Source: Circinella minor
Taxonomy: Eukaryota; Mucoromycota; Mucoromycetes; Mucorales; Lichtheimiaceae
Length of the DNA: 44,455 nt
Assembly (NCBI GenBank): GCA_016758965.1
Contig: JAEPRB010000299.1
Span: 1 to 44,455, forward strand
Direction: 5' to 3'
Every line of letters begins with the position of its first letter. Position 1 is the first letter of the stretch. Position numbers and translations under genes: made by a program. The notes beneath the pieces were generated by a model. It saw only the letters and a program-made list of their open reading frames with translations. It was not told the origin of the DNA and ran no database searches. Of the stretch, positions 1 through 11,512 are shown one piece after another.

Positions 1-527
1 GATATAAATAGACTAATACTTCATTGGATTACATTTGGGAGTACAAATGTCTAAATTAAGAACCTTCCTGCACTGAGTTATAATCCTATACCGCGAACCT
101 CGCGAACCTCGCGAACCTCGCGAAAATCGCGAAAATTTCCCATGGGTAATAACTTCTATAGAGTTTTTAAATATGACACAAGGTGAATCTTTCTTCTTTT
201 CTAATCATATTGCTATATCTTTATACTTTAGTAATAATAATTCAAGACCTTTTACAGAAAAAAGTTCCAATTAGGTCGCTTTTGATCATAGGATAACAAG
301 AAACGATGGTTATTAATTTATTGTATTCACAATATTTATACGCTGCTGCATAAATTTAAATTTGTTCTATACCAATAATAGATATACTCCTCTTTTGTTT
401 TATTTGTATATTTTATTATAGTAATGAAACGCTTCTCATCCCAGTCATTATTCAACATAAGCTTCAAAATTATTACACGTAAAATATTTACTTAAAAAAA
501 TGTGATATGAGATTGGAATAGTCACTG
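1..527. other. Intergenic, AT-rich, downstream of the first MFS transporter
   Basis: No convincing coding region is seen. The only clear structure is the 9-bp tandem repeat at 92-136, listed separately. The left flank belongs to whatever gene lies outside the window. Confidence 0.6.
92..136. repeat. Five-unit 9-bp tandem repeat (CGCGAACCT x3, CGCGAAAAT x2)
   Basis: Three perfect units CGCGAACCT (92-100, 101-109, 110-118) are followed directly by two perfect units CGCGAAAAT (119-127, 128-136). It is a CpG-rich island in AT-rich DNA. The second unit contains CGCGAAA, which matches the CRCGAAA core bound by SBF/MBF-type cell-cycle factors in yeasts; a regulatory role here is only inference, because the gene it might serve is not visible. 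Confidence 0.85.
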
Positions 528-2770
528 TTAGTATTTTGACAATAATGAGCCACCTGTCAACCGATACTTTAGATATAAACAGATAAATGCTCCCAGTACG
601 TAAATCGCTCCGTTAAACATCTGAATACCAATATATCCATTATTTGGTGTTGCATCTTGAATAGCAGCTGAAATCGGCGTTCCTATATAGTCATAAGATT
701 GATATAAGTATGAACCAAATATGTATAATAAAAACCTTATGTATAACCATGATATTTACCCATCGCAGCAATTGCGCTAACAATAAATGCAATTGATAAC
801 CCAGAAGAAAGGTCTTTCATTCCAACAACAGTTGCTGTGATCGGTGCAGCCTATATATATATATAGAATAAGAATTTAACTTAGTCTTCACTCTTCATTT
901 AATAAATAGTACCTATAGCAAAAACGAAACAAAGGAAAAACAAAAGTCAAGAAGAACTTACCAAAGCGTAATACATTCCAGAAGTTGCACCCCAAAGAAT
1001 ACAGTAAATTAATAAGATATTATAGGAGTTAGCAAATGGCCAGATCACAAAGGAAAAAATCCCAGATAACGCGGAAACAATTATAAACATATTAAGTCGA
1101 CCGATTTTGTCCGCTCCAAAACCAAGTATAATACGGAAGACTGCATTTGACGCACTCAGAATAGAAAGCAAATTGCTGGCATCACTTTTATTGATTCCAA
1201 TACTCGCGGCGTACTCTAATACAGGGAAAAAAGGCATTCAACATGTAAGTCATTAGCAGTAATCCTATAAAATTATTTGGATCAAAAGCAGCTATTTCTT
1301 TTCTCTTACTCGGCAAATAAAACACAGGAGGCAAGTATCCCATTACCGAAATGACTGAGCCTATCAACCATATATCAAAATTCACCATTTTGAACATTGA
1401 TAGTTTGATAGGTGACTTTATAGGTTGGCTTTTGCGGTACGACGACATGGGAACGCGGTCTTTTATTAAAAATGTCCCCAATGTACAAATACCTAGTAAG
1501 AAAAACCCTAATATCCGATATGCCCATGGCAATCCATATTTCAAAATCAAATAATTAACCTAACAAAAGATAGTCAGACTATTATAGTGAGTATATTAGT
1601 CTGTTTTAATGAGTATAATGAGACGCAGACGAATACCAGTATGGTAGTACTACTTATAAAACTTTACCATAGGAGACATTGATAATGCACCAAGTCCTGA
1701 TCCAGCTGAGCTAATGCCCATAGCTGCTGCTCTACGTTTAGTAAACCTGTAAATATATGTATATATATATATATTATATTTTTACGAATATGAGTATGAA
1801 TTATAATAATAAAAATAGTGATAATAATAATTTTACCATTGTGGAATAACGGAAGCGACAGACTATTTATTGTATGAAGCGAATATATAACAATCATTAG
1901 CATGATATATATATATGTAAAATATATTAGACTGTATTTATATGTATGTAAAATTTACCATGTAAAGAAAAGATGAGCCGAAACCAAAAAGTAAACCTTG
2001 TGTTAGATACAAATGCCATACTTCAGTAGTAAAACTTGCTAAAAATACTCCAAGACATGCCAGAATACTTCCTAGTGCATAATTAAAACGCGTTCCAAAT
2101 CTAACAAGCAAGACACTAATTGGTGAAAGAATATTCAAGCTCACAAACAAAACAGATCCAACTGTCATAAGTTCCAAAGTAGTCGATTTTCCTTCCAACG
2201 TTGATGTGGCGTATGCTTGAGAGAATAATCCATATATGTTTGCGACACCAAACATGGTAACATAAGCAAAGAACCCCGCAACAACTACAGCCCTTGTTAT
2301 TGTAACACAAAAAACAATACGTGAGAATTCCATGGATCAGTTTATCATTTTCCTTACTATTTTATATCCACGTAACAACGTACATAGTAAAAAAAAACCT
2401 TCTCTTTTCTTTACCATCCATAACCACCATCAGGAGCATCATTCGGTAAATCTTTTGAAATTGGCTCATCAAGCACACTTGCTTCGTAGCTTATTCTTGT
2501 ATCTGTAAACAATAGTCAAATTTATATCAATTCGTGATAGTGGGCTTACCCAATATTGTATCGAGAGAAGAAAGCGTCTTTTTTTTTTTTTTTTTTACCA
2601 GAGTGCTCTTTTTCTAAAGTATTTTGTGGATTGTAATGGCTACTTTCATTTGATGATATTTTATCATTGGTATTATTAACACCTTTTTCAATGTCTACAT
2701 CATCACTGTTATATTGGGCAGTGATAGTAAGATCATTATCATCTCTAGGAAGTCCAGTTGATGAAATCAT
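528..2770 (-). CDS. MFS transporter, monocarboxylate (MCT/SLC16-like) family, copy 1
   Basis: Predicted plasma-membrane permease of the major facilitator superfamily, monocarboxylate-porter type; the substrate is not readable from sequence. Nine exons join in frame: 2770-2599, 2502-2415, 2292-1959, 1862-1837, 1746-1668, 1559-1310, 1215-962, 850-760 and 682-528, giving 1449 nt and 482 aa. A hydrophilic Asp/Asn-rich N-terminus of about 75 residues precedes APDGGYGW (about 80-87), the signature entering TM1 of this family. The loop with GFGADKIGR is the usual MFS loop between the two halves. About 12 hydrophobic segments follow, as expected. Exon 3 is joined through an AAG acceptor just before the Ala following GW. 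The start is the first ATG of the open frame and matches the start of the paralogue next door. The 26-nt exon 4 is unusually small but conserved in the paralogue. Family is well supported; substrate unknown. Confidence 0.9.
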
Positions 2771-3399
2771 TTTTCAAGTACAGCATGAGCAGCTATGAAT
2801 AAGAAAAAGGAAGTAGCCAGAAAGAATGTTTGGTTGAGAAACTTTACTTCATAATCTATCCTGTCGCTTTGTTGTGTAACCATCAATAAGTTTTTATTTT
2901 CCCGATATAAAATCCTCAATGCAAGTATGGATAATTTAGCTCTTTTGCGTGTTTTTATAAATTTCGCCATAATGATAACCTGAACATTGTCTATTCAAAG
3001 ATTTTTAATTCTAAAATTAGAAATTTACAGTGCTCTTATCCAGGACATCGCAATTAAAGTAGTCGAATTACGATATTAAATGTGCATCTTTACTTGGCTA
3101 CCTACTGCTCAACAGCAATTCATATTTGTTTGTAATATGATGCATCATGTTCCCAGAATATTGCATTTATAAATTATTAAATCCAGTAACACGTTCTATA
3201 TTTTTGGAGTGCATATCGTGTCTTCCGTTCACGGAAAAATAGAAAATAACATAAGGAGTGGTTGTTGATACATATATGGTTACAGTATTAAAAAAACTAT
3301 TAACGTTTATTATTCAAATAAAGATCTAAAGTTATAGATATATAAACATGTATTTCACCAAATCCGTGAGAATTAAATTTAAAAAAAAACTAGGTATCG
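2771..3399. other. Intergenic spacer between the tandem transporters
   Basis: This holds the putative promoter of copy 1 (minus strand) and the 3' region of copy 2. A 67-codon minus-strand frame (2767-2970) overlaps the copy 1 ATG by its stop codon but shows no protein signature and has no counterpart upstream of copy 2, so I do not call it a gene. Confidence 0.55.
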
Positions 3400-5546
3400 C
3401 TAATACTTCGATACCAGTGAACCTGTCAATCGAAACTTTAGATATAGACAAATAAATGTCCCTAGTATATAAATAGCTCCAGTAAACATTTGAATACCAA
3501 TATATTCGTTATTCGGTGTTGCTTGTTGAATAGCAGCAGAAATTGGTGTTCCTATTATTATATAGCCACAAATTAAAATGAGGGTATGACTCATAATATG
3601 ATATAGTAAAAACAGTTTATATAGAGTTCTGATAGTTACCCATAGCGGCAATTGCACCAAAAATGAATGTAATTGATAATCCAGAAGAAATATTTTTCAT
3701 GCCAACAACAGTTGCTGTAATGGGTGCAGCCTATATTTAATAAGAGTTAAGACTGTTTTTTTATACAGTTATATATACTTATTGAAATACTCAGAAGCAA
3801 TAATTAACTCGGACCTACCAAAGCATAGTACATCCCAGAAGTTCCTCCCCATAGTACACAAAATACTAACAATATATTGTATGAATTAGCAAGTGGCCAG
3901 ATCACAAACGCAAATATTCCAGATAATGCAGAACTTATTATAAACATATTCAATCGACCGATTTTGTCCGCTCCAAAACCAAGTATAATACGGAAGGCTG
4001 CATTTGATGCACTCATAATAGAAAGCAGATTGCTAGCATCAGTCTCATTGATTCCAATACTTGCTGCGTACTCTAATCGCCAAAAAAAAAAAGTCATTTT
4101 TTATGTAAGTTATTAGAAGTAACATCACAAATGCTTTAGATAAAAATCATTTATTCTGGCTTACTTGGTAAATAGAACACCGGTGGCAAGTAGCCCATGA
4201 GACCTACTACTGAGCCTACTAGCCAAATGTCAAAATTCAACATTTTGAACATTGATACTTGGATAGGTGACTTTATAGGCTTATTTTTGCGGTGCGATTT
4301 AGGAAGGCGGTCTTTTATTAAAATGGTCCCTACTGTACAAATACCCAATAAGAAAAACCCTAATATCCGATATGCCCATGGTAGCCCATATTTTAAAATC
4401 AAATAATTAACCTAATAAAAATTATCATGTTGTTATAGTGAAAACATGTAACCGTTTGTCAACAATGAAAAGAAAATAAGAAAGGTATAAAAATTTATTG
4501 TTGCATATTACTTTACCAGCGGAGACATTGCCACTGTACCGAGACCTGTGCCTGCAGAACTAATACCCATCGCTGTCGCTCTTCGTGTTGTAAACCTTAA
4601 AATTATCAGTTCCATAAATATATCAATATTTTTTTCTAATTATTATTTGATACAGCCACTAACCATTGTGGAATAACAGATGCGACGGACTATAAAAAAT
4701 GATATGAAATTAACAGAGATATGGGGAACAATAGCCAGTAAAAATATAATTTATAAAGCTTTTTTATTCACCATATAGAGAAATGACCCGCCAAATCCAA
4801 AGAGCAAACCTTGTGTCAAATACAAGTGCCAAACTTCAGTAGAAAAACTTGCTAAAACTACACCTAGGCACATTAAAATACTTCCAAGCGCATAATTAAA
4901 CCGTGTACCAAATCTAACGAGCAAGACACTAATTGGAGAAAGGACATTTAAGCTGACAAACATAACAGATCCGATCGTCATAAGTTCCAGAGTCGTCGAT
5001 TTTCCTTCCAATGTAGATGTGGCATATGCTTGAGAAAAGATTCCCCACACGCATACTGTCCCAAAGAGTGTAACATTCGCAAAAAACGCTGCTACAACCA
5101 CAGCCCTAAATATCGTGACACAAAATGTAGAACGTGAGAATTCTGTGAATTGAATTTTCTTTTCGCTTATATCTTCTTTTCACTTGTATATAAAATGTTT
5201 TTTCTTTACCATCCATAGCCACCATCAGGAGCATCATTTAACGCATCTTTTGAAGGTTGTCCATCAGTTATATTTTCCTTACCATTTATTTCTACATATT
5301 TTATGAAGTTTAGATTGTCTGATCTGGTAACCCCTATGTAGCATAACTATTACTATCACAAACATTGTCTTCTTTACCCAAATAATTTTTTTCCGATATA
5401 TTTCGTGGGTTATGATCGCCATTTTCATTCGATGATGACTTATCATTAGCCTCAGTAGCAGATTTTTCAATATCAATGTTATCATAATGTGTAACAACTG
5501 TAAGATCATTATCATCTTTAGTAGCTTGATTCGATAACAATGCCAT
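3400..5546 (-). CDS. MFS transporter, monocarboxylate (MCT/SLC16-like) family, copy 2
   Basis: Tandem paralogue of the preceding gene in the same orientation, and likewise a predicted proton-coupled monocarboxylate-type permease of unknown substrate. Nine exons: 5546-5378, 5291-5210, 5105-4772, 4689-4664, 4595-4517, 4411-4165, 4072-3819, 3730-3640 and 3551-3400, giving 1434 nt and 477 aa. Five exons (334, 26, 79, 254 and 91 nt) match copy 1 exactly in length; the others differ by 3 or 6 nt, so only whole codons were gained or lost. The APDGGYGW signature and the GFGADKIGRLNMFII loop are both kept, while introns and the acidic N-terminus have diverged. No premature stop is seen, so both copies look functional. 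The pair probably arose by unequal crossover. Confidence 0.9.
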
Positions 5547-6362
5547 AGTTCAGAGGACGTCGTATTTTATGTAGATGTGAATTAAGAGAAAAGAACGTTC
5601 AGAAATTTTACGCTCTAATAAAGAAAAAGAAATGGAGTTTGGTTTTCCCGAACTCGAAGTTTATGCTGTCTACTGATACTTTATTTTAACCTCCTTTGAC
5701 GATGTCTTACTAATTCGATTTCTATATCCATATACACATAATTCAAGGTACAGTAAGGTTGAATTTTTCATAGTTTTTCTTATGATAAAAATGTATAAAA
5801 ATGTGTGTATCAGTTACAATTATGTGTGACTTATTATTCAAAGTCATATACTGAATTGCTGGAGATCCATTTTTAGCAATTTACATTCACATCAGCTTGT
5901 GAAGACATGACATAACCAACTAAAATGAAAAAAAAAACCAAACCAACATTATAGATACTAAGTAGTTTTATCAAATTCAATGCTTATAATAAAAATACTA
6001 TTTAATTTTTTTCAGGCGCAAGCCAAAGAAAGAGTTTAAATATTGAACCTATCTAAGAGTCCCTCCAGTACTTTTCATTTATGTATTCAGTATATATAGG
6101 GTATCAATTAAAAGTACACAAACAGCTTTACTTATTTTGAGCTATGTAGTTCATATACCACCTGAATGAATTGTATGATATAACCCAGCAGAAATAATAT
6201 TATAGTAAAAAACTAAAAATAATTGAAAGCGAAAAAAAAAAACAGTTTCGCGATTTTTATAATAGAATTGCCTTAAAATGTTGGTAAGTTGAAAAGAAGT
6301 CAGAAAAATAGTTTTGGTTTAACAAAAATTGTATTATTGAACCATTTAATATAAAAACCGTT
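5547..6362. other. Intergenic, AT-rich
   Basis: Promoter side of transporter copy 2 and 3' side of KGD1. I see no coding sequence, RNA gene or repeat beyond short homopolymer tracts. Confidence 0.6.
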
Positions 6363-7025
6363 CTACCACACAGGAGAACCCGAAGTTACTTCTTTAGGTT
6401 GAGTGGGTTGGCCAATCAAAGCCCAACTCAAGAAATCATATTCTTCGTGGAAATGTCGTTTCTTGTTTCCAGTTGCTACTGAAGCAGATGGTTCACGACC
6501 TGTATATTTCACTTGTTTGTCTATAGTTCAAAGGTATATATGAAAATATTAGCATTTTACACCATTAATACCAAAATTTGTTATATTACCTTTAAAGTTT
6601 TCTGTTTGAGATAATGAAATATTTATTCTTGGTGCAACATGTTGCCACATGCCCATATTGAAAGGTTCTTCCTGACACCAGATAATTTCAGCGTTGGGAT
6701 ACTTGTCAACATGATCCTTGACTTGTTCATATGGGAATGGATTAAGCTGTTCAACTCTTGAAATAGCAATATCAGTCATTTTGTTTTGCTCTCGTGCACG
6801 TAAGAGGGCATAATACACTTGACCGGTACACAAAATGTGTTTCTTAATTTTATCGGGTGATTCTAAATGATCAGGATGTTCTTCAGGAAGATACAATTCG
6901 AAATGCTTATCACCGATCATATCCTCAAGGGTAGAGCGTGCCATTGGATGGCGCAGTAAGGATTTGGAGAAAGGCATAATAAGCTATATAATACCGGCAT
7001 CAAAAAGAACCCAACCCATACCGTT

Positions 7026-7067
<42 letters not shown>

Positions 7068-9943
7068 GTATAACATTAATATAACCGATAATCCATAAAA
7101 TTTCAATAACTTTCCTTTTCAAAATAATAATAAGAAAAAAAATATTTACCGGCTTTCTGAAATCACGATGAATTTGACGACGTGCAACATGGAAGTATTG
7201 TGCAGGTGTTGTTACATAAACAACTTGCATATTACAATCCTGATGTTGTCGCTGTAATTTTTCAGGTGTAGGATAAGAAAGTGGATTATCGTCACATAAT
7301 TGAAGATATCGTTCAATTCTTGATGAAGAATGTTCAGGACCTTGACCATCATAACCATGAGGCAGTTGCAACACCAGACCCGTACGTTGCAACCATTTTT
7401 GTTCACCAGCCGCGATAAATTGATCAATAATACATTGAGCATTGTTTGCGAAATCACCAAACTGAGCTTCCCAAATCACCAATGCATTAGGGTCCACCAT
7501 GGAGTAGCCCAATTCAAATCCAAGTACACCATACTCAGATAAGGATGAATTACAAATAATAAGAGTCCCTTGTTCGGGCGAAATATTGTTTAACAATGTA
7601 TAAGGTCGCTCACTCTTTTGATCATGTAAAACAGCATGACGTTGTGAAAAAGTACCACGTTCCACATCTTGACCTGAGCAGCGTACGTGTTTATTTTCCA
7701 ATAACAGGGATCCCCACGCTAATGCTTCGGCTGTTGACCAATCAATATCTTTACCAGAGCTGAGTGCTTTTTGACGGTTTTGAAGAATACGTTTGAGATT
7801 GCGATGAACATTAAAATTTTGAGGTAATGTTGTCAATGCTTTGCCTACTTGTTGCAATGTTTCCATGGAAACCCCTGTTGGATAATGTGGCAATATTTCC
7901 TCGGCTAACTCTTTGGGAGACTTAAAACCTGGCCATGAACTGGATAACCATTCACGCGATGTAGGTGTATAATCTTTGCTCTTAGAATAACTTTCCTCCA
8001 AAAGCTTCCAAACCTGTTTCTTTATTTCATCAATATCAGATTCGGACATAGATCCTTCTTCCTTCAATTGTGCAGCATATTTTTCTGCGACAGGTTTTTG
8101 TTTATCAATGGCTGTATACATTCTTGGTTGAGTAAACATGGGTTGATCGGTTTCATTGTGACCATGTCGACGATAACAGACCAAATCAATGACAACATCT
8201 TTGTGAAACGTTTGACGCCAGTCTGAAGCCAGCTGCATGACAAAAGTGACAGCTTCAGCATCATCAGCATTGACATGAAATACGGGAGCACTGATACTTT
8301 TCGCAATATCGGTACAATATGGTGTGGATCGACCAAAGCGTGGATCAGTGGTAAAACCCACTTGGTTATTGACAACGATATGAATTGTACCACCAGTTCT
8401 GTAATACGGTAGATCATGGAAACCCATCGTTTCGTAGACAACACCTTGACCTGCAAATGCAGCATCACCGTGCATCAAGATAGCCATCGAGTGTTGACGT
8501 TTTGAATCTTTGCTGTAATATTGAAGTGCACGCGTTTTTCCAAGAACAACAGGGTCGACTGCTTCTAAATGTGATGGATTGGCAACAAGTGACAAGTGGA
8601 CACGTTTACCAGAAGGTGTAGGTCGGACGTAATTCATGCCTAAATGGTACTTAACATCACCAGATCCTTCTTCAGAGGGTTCCAATGCACCACTGAATTC
8701 GCAAAAGATTGATTCATTGGGCTTTCGAACAACATTACTTAGAACATTCAAGCGGCCTCGATGAGGCATACCAATTACAATAGATTCAACTCCAAGATCA
8801 ACCGACCGATCAATCTTACAAGGTTAAAATGATTTTTGCATTATGTGTGAGAATGTGAGAAAATAAAATATAAAATACAGCCGGAAAGTAACTCAACCTT
8901 TTTGTTTTTCTTTTCTTCTTTTATTTCTACGTACCATTGCTTTCATACCAGGTATAAGTGTTTCACCACCTTCCAAGCCAAATCGCTTTTCGGATGGATA
9001 TTTAGATGCGATAAAGCGTTCAAAACTATCAGACCACGTTAATCGATCAAAAATTACGTGTTTTTGTTCAACAGTGTATTTATAAGGTGTGGGTGTTTCA
9101 ATTCGTTGGCGAATCCAATCACATTGTTCACGATCGGGAATATGAATATATTCGACTCCAATGGAACCACCTATTTTTAATTATTGGTTGTTTTTGTTTG
9201 TGTTATTGTTATTGTTTATGCATATAAGTTTACATCCATAGAAGAAGGGGAAAAAAGGAAGTGAGAAAGTAATACTTGCAATAAATTTTGTGTAAATGAT
9301 CCACAATTTCGCGTAAAGTCATTTTCTTCGAACTTCCATATGCAGGTAAGATACCAGGACCCAAAGTAAAAGTACGATCAAGATCCTTATCTGTGAATCC
9401 ATAAAACTTGGGCGACAATTCTGGTGGTGATGAATCTTGCAAGTCAGCATGCAGAATACCCAATGGATCCAAGTTGGCAATATGATGGCCACGAACTTGA
9501 TAAGCGCGTACCATCAATTGGATTTTCATATGGTCAAGAACTTCTGTATCACTTGCACTCGCAACCATTTCACTTGGTAAACCAGGTAAACGCGCACTAT
9601 CCGATGGTACAAGAGTAGGTGGTGGCGTATAGGCTTGACCAGGTTTGACACCATTCTTCATATTTTTAAAATAAACTTGCCATGATAAATGAACGGAAGA
9701 AGGATCTTTTAGCCATGCTTCATACATTTCTTCAATATAGTTTCCAGAATTTCCATATAAAAAACTATCGTTGGTTTCTGGTGCAGCACCCTTGTTATAT
9801 GCTTTGGTTGTTGAAAAATAACGCATACTACCAATACATGTGGTAGCTGGTGCGATGGCTGGATAGCATTTTAATAATGGTTGTATATTTGATCGTTGCC
9901 GTAAAAGCGGGCGAACGATACGTGGGATCGACGCGCGATACAT
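6363..9943 (-). CDS. KGD1: 2-oxoglutarate dehydrogenase E1 component, mitochondrial
   Basis: Thiamine-diphosphate-dependent E1 subunit of the 2-oxoglutarate dehydrogenase complex (TCA cycle, mitochondrial matrix); it decarboxylates 2-oxoglutarate and passes the succinyl group to E2 lipoamide. Five exons: 9943-9280, 9170-8935, 8814-7150, 6983-6590 and 6499-6363, giving 3096 nt and 1031 aa, the usual full length. The N-terminus is Arg/Ser-rich without acidic residues, a good mitochondrial presequence, followed by the lipoamide-dehydrogenase-complex-type N-terminal segment with [26 protein letters not shown] lies at about 316 and the ThDP/Mg site GDAAFAGQG at about 416, with [10 protein letters not shown] downstream. 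The C-terminal transketolase-like part carries [11 protein letters not shown] and ends in PVW. Intron 1 (9171-9279) works only as a GC-AG intron. The start is the first ATG and gives the presequence. A TATA-like TTTATATAG lies about 170 bp upstream, in the region shared with the divergent gene. Confidence 0.97.
7026..7066. repeat. (AC)n(AT)n microsatellite inside a KGD1 intron
   Basis: About 11 CA units followed by about 10 TA units lie within intron 3 of KGD1 (6984-7149). It is read as GT/AT on the transcript strand. Length polymorphism is likely, but it lies outside both splice sites. Confidence 0.85.
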
Positions 9944-10360
9944 TTTTTTCTTCTTGTCAGAAACAACAACAGCAAAAAAGTAAACAAGTGAAATGAAGAG
10001 AGAAGGAAGGGGATTTTTCTTTGATTGAAAAGGTATTCATGCATGGTTGTGACTCTTTTTCTCCCCAAACAAGTAAGGCGAAATTATCCGCGCTGAAATA
10101 ATGGGAGCTATATAAACTCATGGAAACATTGCTATTCTTGTTTTAATCAAGTAATGATTCATTTCATAATAGTTCGACACCGTAGTTATCAATATCATTA
10201 TCCATCATCATTAATACAGAAACAACAATGATATCATCAATTAAAATATGATAGAAATAAAGAATGCTTGAAAATTGACATTCCGTGCCAGCCTCAAAAA
10301 GGAAGGCACCTTCTCGATTTTTTTTAATTTCTAGTTTCTTTTTTCGTCCCAACCCCTCAA
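9944..10360. promoter_or_regulatory. Divergent promoter region between KGD1 and the molybdopterin-domain gene
   Basis: This 417-bp region separates two divergent starts. The minus strand carries a TATA-like element at about 10110-10120 (gagctatataaactc on the plus strand), placed for KGD1. No clear TATA is seen near the plus-strand start. Polypyrimidine stretches typical of fungal promoters are present on both sides. Confidence 0.45.
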
Positions 10361-11436
10361 ATGACCCAAGACTTGTCTTTAACAGCTGCAGCTTGTATAA
10401 TTGGCGATGAAATATTAAATGGAAAGACTCAAGATACTAATTCACACTTTCTTGGTATGTGTGGCAGTCTTTTTTATTTCAAAAAAAAAAAAAACACCAA
10501 TAATAGTAGTAATAATAATAGTAATGATATGTTTCTTTTCTACTAATAGCCAGTTTTTTTTGATGATATATTATGATATGTTGCATATAATAGCTCAGTT
10601 TTTATTTAAACTTGGCATTGAATTGAAACGTGTTGAAGTTGTCAATGATGATATGGACATCATTGCTAATACCATTCAACGATTATCCAATGAACATGAC
10701 ATTGTATTTACAAGTGGTGGTATAGGTAAACAAATAGTAATAATAATAATAATATATGAGCAATTATTAAGTGTTTCATCTGACTAATTTTAATGCGGGG
10801 TTTTTCCTCCACTTTTTTTCCCTTACTCATTTTCTGAAAGGTATAACCCATGATGATATATCTTATGCTGCCATTGCTAAAGCATATCAACTTGAACTTA
10901 AACTGGATGATGATACCTATGAGCGTGTGCAAGCTATGCTCAACAAACGTAAAATTACACAACGAAAAGGATACGAACGTTTAGCTATGTTCCCTTTTCC
11001 GGCCGAATTATTACGACCTCAACAAAGTTTTTTGATCCCTGTCGTCATTGTCAATCAAAATATATATATTTTACCGGGTATACCACGACTTTTTCAACTT
11101 TTGGTCGAATCACTTGAATCACACCTTCAGCAGCTTTGTTTTAAAAAATTGGGTAAACAAATCGTTGGATTTTCAAGAACGGATATTGCAACACAAAAAA
11201 GTGAAGGTGCTATTGCATCCATATTATCAACAATACAAGCACGAAATGAAAATTTAAAAATTGGAAGTTATCCATTAATGGGCAATAAGGAGATCAGTGT
11301 AATTGTTAGTGTAGTTGGAAAGAATCATGATGCAGTGGAATCTGTTGCCCAAGAAATTGTAAAAGAAATCAATGGGTGGACATTGAACGAAAACAACAAC
11401 AACAATAATAATAATAATAATAAAGCACATCTTTAA
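10361..11436 (+). CDS. Molybdopterin-binding (MoCF/CinA-type) domain protein
   Basis: Single MoCF-type domain protein like the N-terminal half of eukaryotic FAD synthase (FLAD1) and fungal stand-alone homologues. In FLAD1 this domain has been linked to FAD pyrophosphatase activity; the role here is inferred only from family. Exons 10361-10454, 10594-10725 and 10841-11436 give 822 nt and 273 aa. Visible signatures are AAACIIGDEILNGKTQDTN near the N-terminus and FTSGGIGITHDD at the exon 2/3 junction, the family's SGGxGxTHDD loop, with the usual Pro replaced by Ile. LPGIPRLFQLLVE is the next conserved block. There is no PAPS-reductase-like FAD synthase domain, so FAD synthesis itself must be elsewhere. 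The C-terminus has a run of ten Asn encoded by an AAC/AAT microsatellite, then KAHL. Confidence 0.88.
11395..11424. repeat. Coding (AAC)n(AAT)n trinucleotide repeat
   Basis: This tract encodes most of the polyasparagine tail of the molybdopterin-domain protein. It changes from AAC to AAT codons, so it probably expands in-frame. It lies four codons before the stop, outside the conserved domain. Confidence 0.85.
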
Positions 11437-11512
11437 TAATATTAATAACAATAACGTATCCCTTTTTCTATATCTATTTATTATTACATCTATTTATCAT
11501 TATAATGCATTT

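Noticed and set aside
2767..2970. 67-codon minus-strand frame ending on the ATG of transporter copy 1
   Set aside because: No motif, no counterpart upstream of the paralogue, and overlap by one base is likely chance in a eukaryotic leader.
7212..8468. Other-frame open stretches inside KGD1
   Set aside because: They are shadows of the long KGD1 exon and have no independent features.
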